Shown here in pieces: positions 12,196-23,809 of a stretch of 64,000 bases of DNA. The position numbers and the translations under genes are program-made. The stretch spans positions 13,945,270 through 14,009,269 of the forward strand of contig CM066925.1 in the NCBI GenBank assembly GCA_033964015.1, given 5' to 3'. Below the pieces are notes generated by a model. That model had not been told where the DNA came from, did not search any database, and saw only the letters and a program-made list of their open reading frames with translations. The stretch is from Scolanthus callimorphus (taxonomy: Eukaryota > Cnidaria > Anthozoa > Actiniaria > Edwardsiidae). The first letter of the stretch is position 1, and each line of letters begins with the position of its first letter.

Positions 12196-12321
12196 ATGGA
12201 CGATTCCAGCTACAACCATGACAACGCACGCGCGCCGCTGCATGTCGGTAGATGTGGCACACGGCTTGGACACTGAATAAAGAAGAGCGCGCGCGCTGAT
12301 AGCTAGCTGGAATCGTCCATT
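12196..12321. mobile_element. CGATTCCAGC-type MITE, copy 3
   Basis: This is the best-preserved ends of the family: ATGGACGATTCCAGCTA at the left and TAGCTGGAATCGTCCAT at the right. Inside are CACGCGCGCCGCTGCATG and GAGCGCGCGCGCTG blocks. Confidence 0.8.
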
Positions 12322-13082
12322 AGAACTTGTATCATTCGGCCTTTCCTCTAAATAAACAACGAGTTCAGTCTAATCGAATCCTGCCGAAACTTGATTCAAA
12401 GCATGTTTTCTGCTTTATTGTCAGAAAAGTTACTTCACCATCAAAGCACCAACCCTGCCCTCTCTCTACCACGTGTTCAAGAAACCAAAGCGCACTGGCG
12501 CGTCCAAGCCCTCTCGGAAATATCTACCGAGGCTTTGCGAGGCAGCATTTTGAGCCTGGACCAGGATGAGCAGGGATGGGTTCAACTGATGAGGGATCTA
12601 GTACAGAGTAGCTTTTAATATACCCGCATTCTACAAGATAAAGGAAAGGAATAATATTTCTGTTGTTTTTCTGCAAGGGACAGCAGTTTCTTATGAATTG
12701 ACTCGCGGTGCATTTAAGCAGCTTCGGATTTGCTGTATGTATCTCATGATCACGTGACCCGAGTTTACTGTAGTCGGTAATAAACGAGGATTTACAGTAA
12801 CAGCAGCGCTTCGATGCGATTTACAGTTGTCTACGTTGCACGTCTGGCTTGCAGCTGCAGTCTGGCTTGCAGCGTTTTCCATGGGTTTCAAACGCGAATG
12901 AATAGAAACCGCGCTCTTTCGTATTTTTTTTCTGATCCTGAAACTCCAAGGAAAACATTGCTCGAATGGCTATTTTTTATTATTTAACATTTTAGAATTT
13001 CATGGAACACATTTACCATAACTTTCTAACGAGTAGAACGAAAAAAGTTGTAAAAATGCTATAGCACATGCAGCGAACACTC
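12322..13082. other. Gene-free stretch
   Basis: Two overlapping short plus-strand frames (12327-12618) exist but neither has a recognisable domain or start context. I see nothing else here. Confidence 0.4.
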
Positions 13083-13391
13083 ATTACTGCGGTTTTCATA
13101 ATTCTGCGAACTCTCGCTAACGATTTCCAACCGTCAAACCGCCTTCTGGCTTCCGTCAATCAAACTAGAACTCCTGAGTCTTTCGTCGTTACTCTTTGTG
13201 CTTTTTGATTGGCAGCACGTAACGTTGCTGTCGCGACAGGAAGCCATTTTTAGCACTGCTTAGGCGCTGGCCAATCAAAAAGCACAAGAGTAACGACGAA
13301 AAGACTCGGGAGTTTGATTGACGGAAGCCAGAAGGCGGTTTTACGGTTGGAAATCAATAGCGAGAGTTCGCAGAATTACGAAACCGCAGTA
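13083..13391. mobile_element. Palindromic MITE (~310 bp)
   Basis: Long inverted arms: TTACTGCGGTTTTCATAATT, then CTGCGAACTCTCGCTA, CCGCCTTCTGGCTTCCGTCA and TTTCGTCGTTACTCTT, mirrored in order on the right, separated by ~60 bp. The arms differ at only a few positions. A short relic of the same family (AAACCGCCTTCTCGCTTC) sits near 45160. Confidence 0.82.
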
Positions 13392-13881
13392 ACCCGACAT
13401 ACTTTAAGACAATATGAGGGGAAATGTTGCCAACAAATTGTTGGTAAAGCTATTGCACATACCCTGACTCTGAAACGCATTCTGATTCAGTGAATATTAT
13501 CTTTTTGTTGAAAAATTTTCTGAAATAAACCATCCGAAATATTCATGATTAAACAAAAAAGCCAACAACCTCCAACTTTGAGCAAACAAACAAACAAAAA
13601 ACAGACCATACTTCCAGACAAAAGCTGAAGCGTCGTATGGCGACCGTGGGTACAGTTCTTACGACCACGCCAGAGATTTGCAGCCCTGACAGTTGTGCTC
13701 TGGTGATTGCTCAGTAGCGAAGGACTTGGCAACTATGAGGGAACGTCTGGCCACCATACCATTAAATAGACGTTCTTGTAATGAGTAGTGAACAATTAAC
13801 AGTTCCTATACAATACTCAATGTATATATAGGTCTAGAATGTGATTGTGGTACTGGCCATGTGGGACGTTTTAGCGAGTTC

Positions 13882-13960
13882 ATGATTGCGCGTAAAACTT
13901 AATCACCTAGTAAACTTATTTATGATTGCGCGTAAAACTTAATCACCTAGTAAACTTATT
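13882..13960 (+). repeat. 40-bp tandem duplication
   Basis: The segment TGATTGCGCGTAAAACTT followed by AATCACCTAGTAAACTTATT is present twice in direct tandem. A diverged inverted copy of the GCGCGTAAAAC part occurs near 14050 (TTTTACGCGTGCGCAATC), so the pair may be the duplicated end of a decayed inverted-repeat element. Confidence 0.75.
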
Positions 13961-14194
13961 CATTCTACAATCTTTGTGGATCATTGTCTGGTGCTTTTTT
14001 AAGCAAAAATCTATATAAGGTGTTCAGTTATTTAGCCTTTAGTATCTATAATTTTACGCGTGCGCAATCGGTTCACAAGTAACTCACGCGATTCGTTGTG
14101 ATTTTACCTTCGAATTGATTGTAGTTTAATTAATTCTTATTTCGAAGACTGTGCGCAGGCTTGTCTGCCACAACCCTTTGTAGAAATGTGTCTT

Positions 14195-14631
14195 AACCCC
14201 ATTTACACCACAGAAATGTTTGGCACTGCTCGGATAAAAATGGTTCTTGGACTACCTCGCCACGTAGTCCCAGCACGGATGAAATTTCGGTCCGGCTCTG
14301 ACAAATGTAGTACAGCAAAAACCATTTGCACAGCGGAAATGTACCCGAGCCGTGACATTAAAGTTGGTATCCGTACCACTTATTATCCGAGCCGTGCCAG
14401 AAAATCCCTTTTACACGACAGGGATTTTTTGGCACGGCTCGGATAAAAAGCAGTACGGGTACCAATTTAATGGCACGGCTCGGGTATATTTCAGCTGTGT
14501 AAATGGCTTTGCCGTACTGAATTTTCACAGAGCCCGACCGAAATTTCACCCGTGCCGGGACTACGTGGCGAGGTAGTCCAAGAACCATTTATCCGAGCCG
14601 TGCCAAATATTTCTATCGTTTTAAATGGGGC
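14195..14631. mobile_element. Near-perfect 437-bp palindrome with GGCACGGCTCGG subrepeats
   Basis: The segment from AACCCCATTTACAC to TAAATGGGG folds back on itself about a centre near 14414. GGCACGGCTCGGATAA-type units occur several times in both orientations, along with GACTACCTCGCCACGTAGTC and matched ACCATTTGCACAGC / CAGCTGTGTAAATGG blocks. Open frames on both strands encode nearly the same peptide only because the DNA is palindromic. This is a fold-back MITE. Its arms are unusually well matched, suggesting youth or gene conversion. Confidence 0.85.
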
Positions 14632-14689
14632 TTTAGATGTTCCATTATTAATTAAATGTGATATTAAGAACTAATGTAGTATAATAGAA

Positions 14690-15180
14690 AACAAAGAAAC
14701 AAATATGTGGGGAATTTCCTTCCTGTTTATCTCCTTCAAGCCTTCTAGACGACCTTTTTCACAAGGCACAGGGACGATGATGTGCCCTACTGATCTTGCA
14801 AAGTACTGCAGATCTAGCGGAAGTGCCGTAAAGTACGAGGGGGTGAGAATTGGGGGGAGGGGCGTTCCCATTATGCGGAGGTTGGGAGTGGTGGGTCTTG
14901 CTCGTCATATCGATCGCTTAGTTAATCGTCACTATATGAGCCCCGCCAAGCGAAAAGGGCCCCACAATGGAAATGTGCGGCCTATATCCACTCGTACCCA
15001 TGTAGTATTTGGAGACAAACAGACAAACGAACACGTTGTGTGCCCATGCAAGAACTATTTTAATGAAGAGTCAATTAATTGTACTCGACTGGTACCCATT
15101 TTTTTCAGGGGAGGTGGTGGTACCGGCAGTGACGATTGAACTATAATGGTATACTAGAAAAAAAAAATAATCAAACAGAA
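14690..15180 (+). repeat. Repeat unit carrying the empty target site
   Basis: The block beginning AAATATGTGGGGAATTTCC at 14703 recurs at 15179 (AAATATGTGGTGAATTTCC). In the second copy the TTA-flanked transposon interrupts the sequence right after CCTGTTTA, and the block resumes at 17828 (TTATCTCCCACAAGCCTTC). In this first copy the sequence runs through uninterrupted (CCTGTTTATCTCCTTC), so it preserves the pre-insertion site. Its open frame (14705-15139) resembles no known protein. Confidence 0.7.
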
Positions 15181-15208
15181 ATATGTGGTGAATTTCCTTC
15201 CCTGTTTA

Positions 15209-17827
15209 GGGACGTGTCATTATTTACCGGGGGGGAGGGCTCCCATTTTTTTCAAACAAGCTAAAAAAATTAGGACCCTCCCCTTGAACATAACAAAAAA
15301 ATGTGACCCTCCCCCAGTCATAGGTAAAAAAATTTGGACCTCCCCCATGCATTTATTTCTGAAAAAACCTGTTAGGTAGACTATTGTCCAAGTGATGTAA
15401 TGTCTCTTCTTCTTTCTCTAAAACAGAACTACTTTTTTCTTACTTCTGTCATGCACCAGTCAATTGACATCACGGCCCCCTAATTTAACATTCACTAAGT
15501 GTTAAAAATGTTACTATTTTTCCCGGTCACCAGGAAATGGTCGTTGTTAAGCTCCAGGCCCCCGGGGACACTTTGCAACATGGCGAAACGCGCCTTTATT
15601 TTTGATAAACGCATTTCAGCAAGCCTCCAGAGAAAGATAAACGTTTTATTTTCTGCGTGTAGTAAAAAAGCCTGTTATTTATTCTTCACGCGCTACAAAT
15701 TATTATGATTCATGTGCGTGAAAGCGCAGCCCAAAACGAATTTCTATGCAGCTTGTAACGTCGAACTCACTTCTTTGGAACATATTGACTGCCAACCAGG
15801 CGTATCACTGGAGGGCTTTTGGGGGTTTTCATTTGTCCTTGCCAAGATACACATGCGTGTAACGACATTCGTACGCATTCCATTTAGCGCCACAAGCGTA
15901 TTGTTTTCTTGGGCAAGTTCTCTAAAACTAGATTAGCCACGGCGATTGCGTTATATGACCTTATGTGAAATGCGAGATCTTTTACATGCCGAATCTCTCA
16001 AATTTGGCTAATAAATAACCCGTTCAGCAGTTTCGATCACAAATAGCATGCGCTGTTTTTTACAGTAACTTATTAAATATAGCAGTTCGATAGAGAATTT
16101 ATTGAGCTTGCCGTAGGTACCACGTGGTGTATTCGATAATGTTTTTTGTAGTTTTGTGGAATCTCCGCAAGGGATCCACTAGTGCGGTATCGTGCGGTAC
16201 AAAGGGATCCGGGCTAAATCTAATAAGAAAACGGCTTTTGAAGACAGCTTGAAAAGACTTGAATTTTGAAGGCTGCTGGTATGATGTCTGCAAAACATTT
16301 AGGTAAGAAGCTGTATCAATTGAACATATTAGAGGAGGAAAATTTTCAATTTTTAGATGGCTTGCGTGTTTTCCCCTCACGGACTATAATGCATTCTGGT
16401 GCAACGAAGCATGACGACCGCGCTGTACACACAAAATATCCATATTTTTGCCTCGTTTCATTTCTTTAGGAGGCTAACAAGGATTTGCTTCCTTGATATA
16501 ATTAAATGTTGCAGAAAATTGTGATATCTTTTTTGTTTTCGGGGGTATTATGAACATTTGAGCCTAACAGCAATTTGCAAGGGCTTCTGGTCTATTAGGC
16601 TGGGGTCTAAATCGCCGTGTAGATGTCATTCCTTATGCGCGCGAAGCGCGCAGAAATTTTCAACATAATGAGTGAAACCAAACTAGAAAATGATATAGAA
16701 CTCGCTGGAATCTCTCTTTCAGGCTTCAGGTTTCGAGGGATCCTTTCACTTGCCCAAAAATGAAGTGATCCCTCCAAAATCATCCGACCTCGGTCCTTAA
16801 ACCAATATATTTTCGCACGATAATCGAACTTCTGGCTCAGCGTTAATTTCCCGTTAATGCCCCCTGAATATTCCCGCTATAGAAGGTCCGTGTTAAATTC
16901 CCTGCCCTTCCGTAGATTAATGTGTTAAATCCCCGGCCTGACCGCGTTACTTTCCCGCCCTGTCCCGGGGTGGGGGCCGGGGTGTCAATTGACTGGTGCT
17001 ATATTATTCATCGCCTCGATTATTTACGTGGGATGTTTTATAATACACAGGTAAAATACAGTGATCCTCCCGTCCCCTGTTTGACCTAGTATTGTAGACG
17101 TTTTACAGAAAAACGGGCTCGCATATCCTTCGTTGCGCGCGAAGCGTGCCCAAATTTTGATAAACGTTTGTTTGTTTGTTCACATCGTTTTTCTGGTTGT
17201 TCATCGTTTTTTTGTTTGTTCCATCGCATTTCATCAAGCCTCAGAGAAAGGGTAGATGAACATGTTTTTGTGTATGGCATAGTAACAAAGCCTGTCAGAA
17301 AGTACACTACCTCAACTATATAGGTTAGGTTTATATTATTCATGCGCACAACTGCGCTCCGCAAATGACGAAGTTATTATATTCATGTGCGCGAAGCGCG
17401 GCCCAACCGAACGATTTATATGCTTGTAACGTTAAAACTCAAGCTTACCTAATGGGTCTTCTTTCAACATATAGTGACTTGCCCTCCAGTCCTATCATTG
17501 CAGGGAAATTCTGGGAAAGTTGATTTTTCCTTGTCAAGATAACTTGTTGTTGTCAACGGTAGTGTCCTCATAGCTAAAGAGTATATTATGTCATTGTTTA
17601 TGCGCGCGAAGCGCGCCGAAATTTTTATGGAGAAGTTGCTGAAATAACCACTATCGCCATTTGTTTTAACCCTCTTCATCGTCCAAATGTTGCTGAAAAA
17701 AAATATTGACCCTCCCCCAAATAGGAGTGAAAAAAATTTGGACCTCCCTTTAGACACGCGAAAAAATTAGTACCCTCCCCCACAAAATAGGAGCCCTCCC
17801 CCCCCCCCGCTAATAATGACACGTCCC
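15209..17827. mobile_element. Non-autonomous TTA-flanked transposon, copy 2 (2.62 kb)
   Basis: Same ends as the element at 8328-10269 (GGGACGTGTCATTATTTA and inverted AATGACACGTCCC) with TTA at 15206-15208 and 17828-17830. It is collinear with copy 1 except for a 683-bp nested insertion (15937-16619). Without it the copy is ~1.94 kb, matching copy 1. Differences between copies are mostly small indels in G/C and A runs. Confidence 0.85.
15937..16619. mobile_element. 683-bp nested insertion with CACGGCGATT ends, TAG target duplication
   Basis: It begins CCACGGCGATT and ends AATCGCCGTG, imperfect inverted repeats. TAG flanks it on both sides (15934-15936 and 16620-16622), while the sister transposon copy has a single TAG at the matching place (GATTAGATGTC, near 9008). 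The interior has no recognisable protein; the plus-strand frame at 16266-16469 is short and unmatched. It is probably non-autonomous with a 3-bp target duplication. Confidence 0.75.
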
Positions 17828-18039
17828 TTATCTCCCACAAGCCTTCAAGGCGACCTCTCTCGTATTGCACAGTGGACGTAATATGCCTACTGTATATCGC
17901 ATTGCAAGTTTAGTTATAGCGGAAGTGTAAAGTACAGGGGGATGAGAATAGGGGTGCGCTCCTATATTAAAGGGGTGGGGGAGGGGGATGTCGTCATATT
18001 GTTTAGGTATGTACCATGAAGCCTCTATTTATTGGTAAT

Positions 18040-18105
18040 TGGTCATGTACACCACTTTGTATAAGCCGCTAATAAATGGAATTGAATCTGAATCTGAATC
18101 TTAGG
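18040..18105 (+). mobile_element. Probable LINE 3' end with (GAATCT)n tail
   Basis: The stretch TTGTATAAGCCGCTAATAA followed by ATGGAATTGAATCTGAATCT has the look of a non-LTR retrotransposon 3' terminus: an AATAAA-like signal running into a short microsatellite tail. No coding remnant is visible upstream, so this would be a heavily 5'-truncated copy. Confidence 0.45.
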
Positions 18106-18152
18106 TTATAATCGTGATCATATAATATCTATCAGGGTGTATTAAAAAACCG

Positions 18153-18472
18153 CGCATATCAAAAATACCCTGATCAAAACCGTCGTTTTTGAAACACTCA
18201 CGGCCAAAACCTTATTTGGAAGTATTTACCTTATTTGGAAGTGACGGTAGATCCCCTTCTGATAAGATTTTGGCGACATTTGCCAGAAAAACACTGAATT
18301 TTAAGCGAAAACATCCAGCATTTTAGCGACTCGATATTTCAAAACATCCTCCATGTTGGATCTAGGTTGCAGCCAGCCTGATCTATTTTGAGCATCCACA
18401 GGGAACCCGCGTAGCTCGCCCCAGTCCCCTTACAGACATTTTGCAAAAACGACGGCTTATTTTTGATATGCC
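18153..18472. mobile_element. GCATATCAAAAATA-type inverted-repeat element
   Basis: The left end GCGCATATCAAAAATA plus CCGTCGTTTTTG is mirrored by CAAAAACGACGG plus TATTTTTGATATGCC at the right, enclosing ~320 bp without coding content. Confidence 0.7.
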
Positions 18473-18856
18473 TTGTTTAGCATCTTCTTATTTTAAGTCA
18501 TCCACACTTTCTAAAGCCTCGTTTACCAAAACCGCCTCTCGAAAAGAAACGCGGTCACATTTCTACGTCTCAAACGTTTTCCTTGGGTAAGGGTATGGTA
18601 ATGTGGACCCCAACCCCCCCCCCCCCCCCCCCACCACCCCACCCGAAAAACCCGAAAAAATCCCGAAGACGCCTCTGATTTGGTCGAGAGATTCATCATG
18701 TATTACTGATGTGATACTGCATTCATTGCCTCAAGTGCCGTTTGCACTTGGATGGCTTCCGAGCAGACTTGCACTTGGATGGCTTCCGAGCAGATATAAC
18801 GGAAGCGTACTCTAACAGCTGTAAGACCCTAATTACCAATACGCTGAAACGATGTA

Positions 18857-18864
18857 CATATAAG
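18857..18864 (+). promoter_or_regulatory. TATA-like box for the secreted-protein gene
   Basis: CATATAAG lies 123 bp upstream of the candidate start codon at 18987, giving a predicted start of transcription near 18890. Positional evidence only. Confidence 0.3.
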
Positions 18865-18986
18865 CGCCAAAACGTCCAAAATTGTTATAGAATCAGCTGA
18901 GCTTTTCACCTACACGACTCAGTCCAGCGAATTTTTCAAAGCAGCGAGCTGCAAGTACAAGTCGGCGAGAAGATTTAATTCCTAAA

Positions 18987-21900
18987 ATGCAGAGCTGATC
19001 ATTTTCGCCCTTGCAGTCTGCCTACTTGCCGTGTTTGTTGGAAGAAGGTATGAACAACAACTGTGCATCTTTTAAGGTTTAAATCCTTTTTACTTTAAAT
19101 TCATGTTAGGGTCTAGGTGTAAATGCTAAAACTAGTAGTGTATTTATTTGCGTATAATATATTTGGTTCTGTCTTGACAAGGGGCGATTTCTGGTGTAAG
19201 TTTCACCTCATTTGGCTTTGGCTCTATAATAGTACCGTGACACCCTGGCAGATGCTTTGGGGATGTTTTTCCCTTAGTATTTAACTCATGCTTTGTTCCT
19301 AGTCTTACCCGTTTTCCCCTTTTGTGTTGTTTTCTTCGATGAAGAACCGAAACAACTACGTCAAGACATAACACGCGAGAAGTTCGTCTTTGATGTAAAA
19401 AGACTAACAGAAACAGTGCCGTAGCTAGCGGAGGGCAGTTTGCCCCCAGCGAAGCAAACATTTTTTAGTGTCACACTGTGGGTAAAAGCCTGCTTGCCCC
19501 CCCCCCCCCCCCCCCCCCCCCAGCAAATACAAAGAATGACCAAGGCCTCCCCCCCCCTCCCCCCAGACAAAAATATGTAGCTACGTCATTGAGAAAAAGG
19601 GTATCGCTCTGAGGGTTTCACTATCTGGGGGCTACTTGAACCGCGACGAGACATGAAGGCAATTCAATGCACGGGTGGTGGAAGGGGGTGGTCACCTGAT
19701 TTTGTTTTCCAAATTATTGTCTGCCAAGTAGGATGTGCTGGAACTTTTAACGCCGTTCCACGTCAGATTTTCCATCTACAGCTGATATTGCCTTTCACTG
19801 CAGACGAGATTTTGAGCCAAAATCTTGAGCAACAAATTTGATGCATCTCTGGCCGTCAAAGGGCTGGACTAAAAAAAAAAGATGGATACAGCATATGTTG
19901 CTTCCGCACACAGCCACACGCAACGAGGATTTGATAATATCTTTTAAAATCACTTGCTTTAAAGGGGGCACTCGCACGCTTGTCTGACAAGCACATATTT
20001 CAAATCGCAATCCAATTCAATCCTCTTGACATGCTTGATAATAGATAAAAACTCTATAGATTTGTATTGATTTAAAAGTTAAAAAGAGGTAATTTAACAA
20101 ACCTGGACTGTTATTTTTGTTATTCCCGATAAACTTTGATGTATTTTGGTGATTAGAATTATACTTTTTTTTGACAAGCGTGCGAGTTCCCCTTAAAGAA
20201 CAGGAATGCAACTGTGGTTTATACTGGTAAAAGGGAAGGTTGGTGGGATGAATGCTCGAGGATGGGAGGGGGGTCTCCATTGAATCCATTGAAAAGACTA
20301 GGCATGCAATTTGATAGTGGGCTTGTTTTATTCCTTTCCAGTGACGCCTGGTGGGGTGGTGGTGACTCCAGTTCGTCGTCCAGTTCCAGTTCCAGTTCCA
20401 GTTCAAAGTCCAGTTCCAATTCCAGTTCCCGCTCCCGTTCAAGTGGTCGTAGATCAGGTGTCGGTAGAAAAGCGCGGAATGTTGGAGGGCTCCTTGGAGT
20501 AGCAGCGGATGACGATAAGAGAAAGAAGCGAAGCGCCTTGTACGGAGGCGTAGATATTGATGTAAGTACTTTTCAATCCAGCCTCGTTTAGTGACCAGCC
20601 ATCTTGAAAAAAATTACCCAAAAAGGTTGTTTTCAATCTCCTTTCCAGAGCCTACACCACTCTGTTAGTTGTTGTTTCTCGTTTGACGATTCTGATTGGT
20701 CGATTTTCACGTTCACCATTTTGAAATTCGACTCAAACCATACCTGCCAACTCTCCAGGTTTCACCTGGAGTCTCCATGTTTTTTAACAAATCTCCCGGG
20801 TCTCCGGGTTAAAGCATCAACTCCATGTTGAAGCTAGTTCAACATATTATGATTAATAGTCAGACACAAAAAATTCAACTGAAGTCCGCCATCGGCAAAG
20901 ATTCGGAGAGAGTTCGGACGGTTTTCGGAAGGGATTCGGAAATGGAAGACTGCTTGCAGCCCCTTCTTCGGCGAACGTCCGTAAATCGAGGGAAATGTTT
21001 TTTACCCGGCGGCTTCGATTTAGCAGTCTAAGACTCTGGAAAACGAGATGGTTCCGGCGAATTCTCCAGGTTTCAGAATGTCTGGGGTTGACAGGTTCGA
21101 TAATCGACAATGACGGTGACCACATAAGAACATAAGGAAAAGCTGGATATCCTACAATTATTCTTTCTGCCAGAGCCTCCGGACAGCGAGCCAGCATGAC
21201 CGAGAGGCTCGGGAATTAACGAGTTGAGCTCTGCTTGTGTGTATTTAGTCACTAAAAATGATTGCTTCTTTAATTGACATGTTCATATAGCCTTTTGCTC
21301 TCTATGAAACCATCGAAGAACAGTTAAACCACCTGATGGAAGGCGTGACAAACGTGATAAATGACGTCATTCCAGTGAACATGCCGCACAAGACTGGTGA
21401 CGAGTACAGCGTCGCGTCACTTTCCTGGGACATCAGCTGTCTACTGCGACAACTGAGTTTCGTGTTCACGGAGATCGACAAATACGTAAGTGGAATCTGA
21501 TTCCGTGATGATCATAGAGCGGTTTTCCCATGTGTCGTGAAAACAATTGCAATTTCAGCAATCACTAGCCAATCAGAATCGAGAGAAATCACGACTTGCT
21601 CCTAAATGGCTTTTTTCTCAGCCAATTGCAAGCCGAACCAATTACTAAGTAAATTACACAATTATATTTACAACAGAATTTGATTGGCTGAGAAAAACGA
21701 GTAGCCAATGAGAACGCAAAGCAATCGCAATTACATAACAAGTTTTGACAGTCATGTGAAATCCGCTCTATCAAAATGTTTTATTTCCAACAACTAGTGT
21801 CAACTTTGGCCGACAATTTCTGACTTATTTGGAAGGTCTGTAAGTATCTGCGAAAAAGGCAGAGAAATACTCGCAGATGTCCAAGAAACATCCTTCTCTT

Positions 21901-23097
21901 GCTTGTTTTTTTTTTCGGCAATTGGGCTTTTAGCTCAGTGCAGCATGCAAATTGTTGAGTTTATTGTACTGACAACTAGTGCGTGTAAACAACCATGCAC
22001 TTTTATACTAAAATATACAATCAGACATCACTAAAGGTATACTGAAATGGTTCCCCAGTGGCTCATTAAAAATAAAAAAGTTGTTCGGCTGAGTGAAAAT
22101 AGAAGAACTTCGAAGCTATTTTCGTGTGGTCATCAACTTCTGAAACTCTTGGCGTGCTCATGGATGTACTCGAAGTCATTTTGTCCATTCAGATGCGCGC
22201 TTTATGTCGCTATTCACATTATCCACTTAACCAATGGGGTGCGAGGATTTCGTCCAGTGAACGAAAATTGTATATTAACTATAGCCATGCTCAGGTGAAC
22301 TGCAATTTTCTTTCCGTTTGTAGATTGCAAAAGCCCTGGCTCAATATCGCATTGACGAGTTGCCTCTTCCTCCTGATACAGGATGCCCGGTAAGAAAAAT
22401 CGTTTATGAGGATTTTTTTTCATGTTCTGCGCGCTGTTACGGGAGGAAAAAAACGACTATACGCCCACTTCCAAAAACGTGCCCAGTAATTTCTTAGATG
22501 TTATCCTGGTTCGACCATGTTTTATTACCACTGAGGAATCCTAACAGTTGATTGTTTATGACGTCATCATCTCATTTCTAATTATGATTTTAAGACAGTA
22601 ATAGACCTCCTCGGCTTGGACGCTATGTTCTCTCCCATTTCATATCGCGTGGCATTCCCCTCTGAGTATTCTGTACGTCTTTCTTTTTCTGCTACGCATT
22701 GAAGGATATACGAATATGGATGCACCCCAAATGAAAGAAAGAAAGATTAATGTACAAATGAATGGCATATGATTTGAAATGGGAAATCATTACGCCCAAG
22801 CCGAGGGGGTTATTGCTCTTGTGATTCACAGGATTTTGAGAATGGATAATTGATTTGGTCCAATTTTCGCCGGTGACAAGCGAGCGACACCTAACGGCAG
22901 ATTCATGGTATAGCCCACATATTTCAATCTGCGGCTTTATTTTCCAGATTGACGCTGTTGGTTCCGCCAGCTCGCGTGCTATGCCAATAAAGAGTCGCAA
23001 GCAGTTTCGGCTCTTTATCGACGAGCTCGTGCTGTTATTGGCTGATCTGCGAAACGCTGACGTAAAGCAACTGAAATCAAAGGCATGGCCGCTCTGA
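18987..23097 (+). CDS. Secreted Ser-rich precursor with helical C-terminal domain, 5 exons
   Basis: Exons 18987-19047, 20342-20561, 21291-21485, 22324-22389 and 22948-23097 (TGA) join in phase at GT-AG sites and encode ~229 residues. Exon 1 holds a signal-peptide core (LIIFALAVCLLAVFVG). Exon 2 encodes DAWWGGGD, a long Ser run with Arg/Lys, then LLGVAADDDKRKKRSALYGG, whose KRKKR is a likely furin-type cleavage site. Exons 3-5 encode a ~136-residue, probably helical domain with two cysteines (DISCLL, DTGCP) ending KSKAWPL. AATAAA follows at 23187. I do not recognise the family. The ATG at 18987 is one base out of frame with the signal peptide, so a base seems missing just after it. The pattern suggests a secreted, processed peptide or matrix protein; function is not claimed. 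Confidence 0.62.
19963..20192. mobile_element. TTAA-flanked MITE, family B, copy 1 (intron 1 of secreted gene)
   Basis: The left end AGGGGGCACTCGCACGCTTG is mirrored by CAAGCGTGCGAGTTCCCC at the right, with TTAA at 19959-19962 and 20193-20196. TTAA duplications are typical of piggyBac-like (also Kolobok) elements. Relatives are at 37061-37308 and 56126-58161. It lies ~150 bp before exon 2. Confidence 0.78.
20949..20993 (+). repeat. Solo TAGACTGC-type terminal repeat
   Basis: AGACTGCTTGCAGCCCCTTC followed by GGCGAACGTCCGTAAATCGAG matches the segment at 2609-2656 and the ends of the palindrome at 52438-52709. A shorter piece (CGTCCGTAAATCGAGGGG) is near 39745. These look like single remaining ends of a widespread inverted-repeat family. 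Confidence 0.65.
21517..21768. mobile_element. TA-flanked MITE, family C, copy 1 (intron 3 of secreted gene)
   Basis: The ends GAGCGG and CCGCTC are flanked by TA. The subterminal CATGTGTCGTGAAAACAATTG and GACAGTCATGTGAAATCCGC blocks, and paired GGCTGAGAAAA / TTTTCTCAGCC blocks, are inverted. The copy at 39787-40038 is the same element in reverse orientation. Confidence 0.8.
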
Positions 23098-23186
23098 AAC
23101 ACATCCTGACTAATCAACATTAAAAGTTGTAGCGAGGAGTGAGATTTTAACAGTGAAATGTCATTGGTAGTTTGGTTTGTAGAATT

Positions 23187-23192
23187 AATAAA
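23187..23192 (+). terminator. Poly(A) signal AATAAA after the secreted-protein gene
   Basis: AATAAA begins 90 bases after the TGA of the last exon, the usual place for a cleavage/polyadenylation signal. No other gene end is nearby. Confidence 0.5.
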
Positions 23193-23809
23193 AAAATGAC
23201 CCGGGACATTATAAAAGATCGACGTTTGCTACATTGTCATCCCATTGAAGACACTGTGTCCGATGAGTGTGACAAAGTGATCTCTTTGTTGTGTTTATCT
23301 ATGCGGGAAGAAACTTTCAAAATAACATCATAAGTTTGCTGTTCTTGACTTCATATCCCGTAAGCTAGCAGTTTTAGTCGAAAGGATGGATACAAATTTC
23401 ATAAGATTTGGGACGGATTGAGTTCACTTCTTTTACAGCCGTCTTTTGAGTTGCGCTAGACATCACGCCCATCGGACAAAGGGTTTTTAAAAATGGGAGA
23501 GAGAGGTTTATTATCTACTCAGTTGCTGCAAAAAGCTGGATTATTGAGGAGAGAGCTACAAAGAAGCGTTTACCGTAACATATCACAGGCATACTTTACA
23601 GTTATAAAAGTATTCATACGGTCCGTTCGACCTTCCAAGCGTCTCACACTGGGAACTGAGCGTAAACTATACCGGGTCACCTCAGAGGGTAGGATCCTGT
23701 TTTACTTACTGTGGTTGTCATGATTTTGCGAATTCTAAAAAAATGGACAATTGGCAGTTTTCACGATGTTGCGCACGCAGCATCAATGGGATGAGAACAG
23801 TGCTTGCCC

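Noticed and set aside
14186..14588. Similar ORFs on both strands at 14.2-14.6 kb
   Set aside because: They are produced by the palindrome; no start context or conserved domain.
20017..20442. Minus-strand frame with repeated NWNWNW, and other frames over the Ser codons
   Set aside because: They are shadows of the AGTTCC hexamer run of the plus-strand Ser-rich exon, which has correct splice phases.
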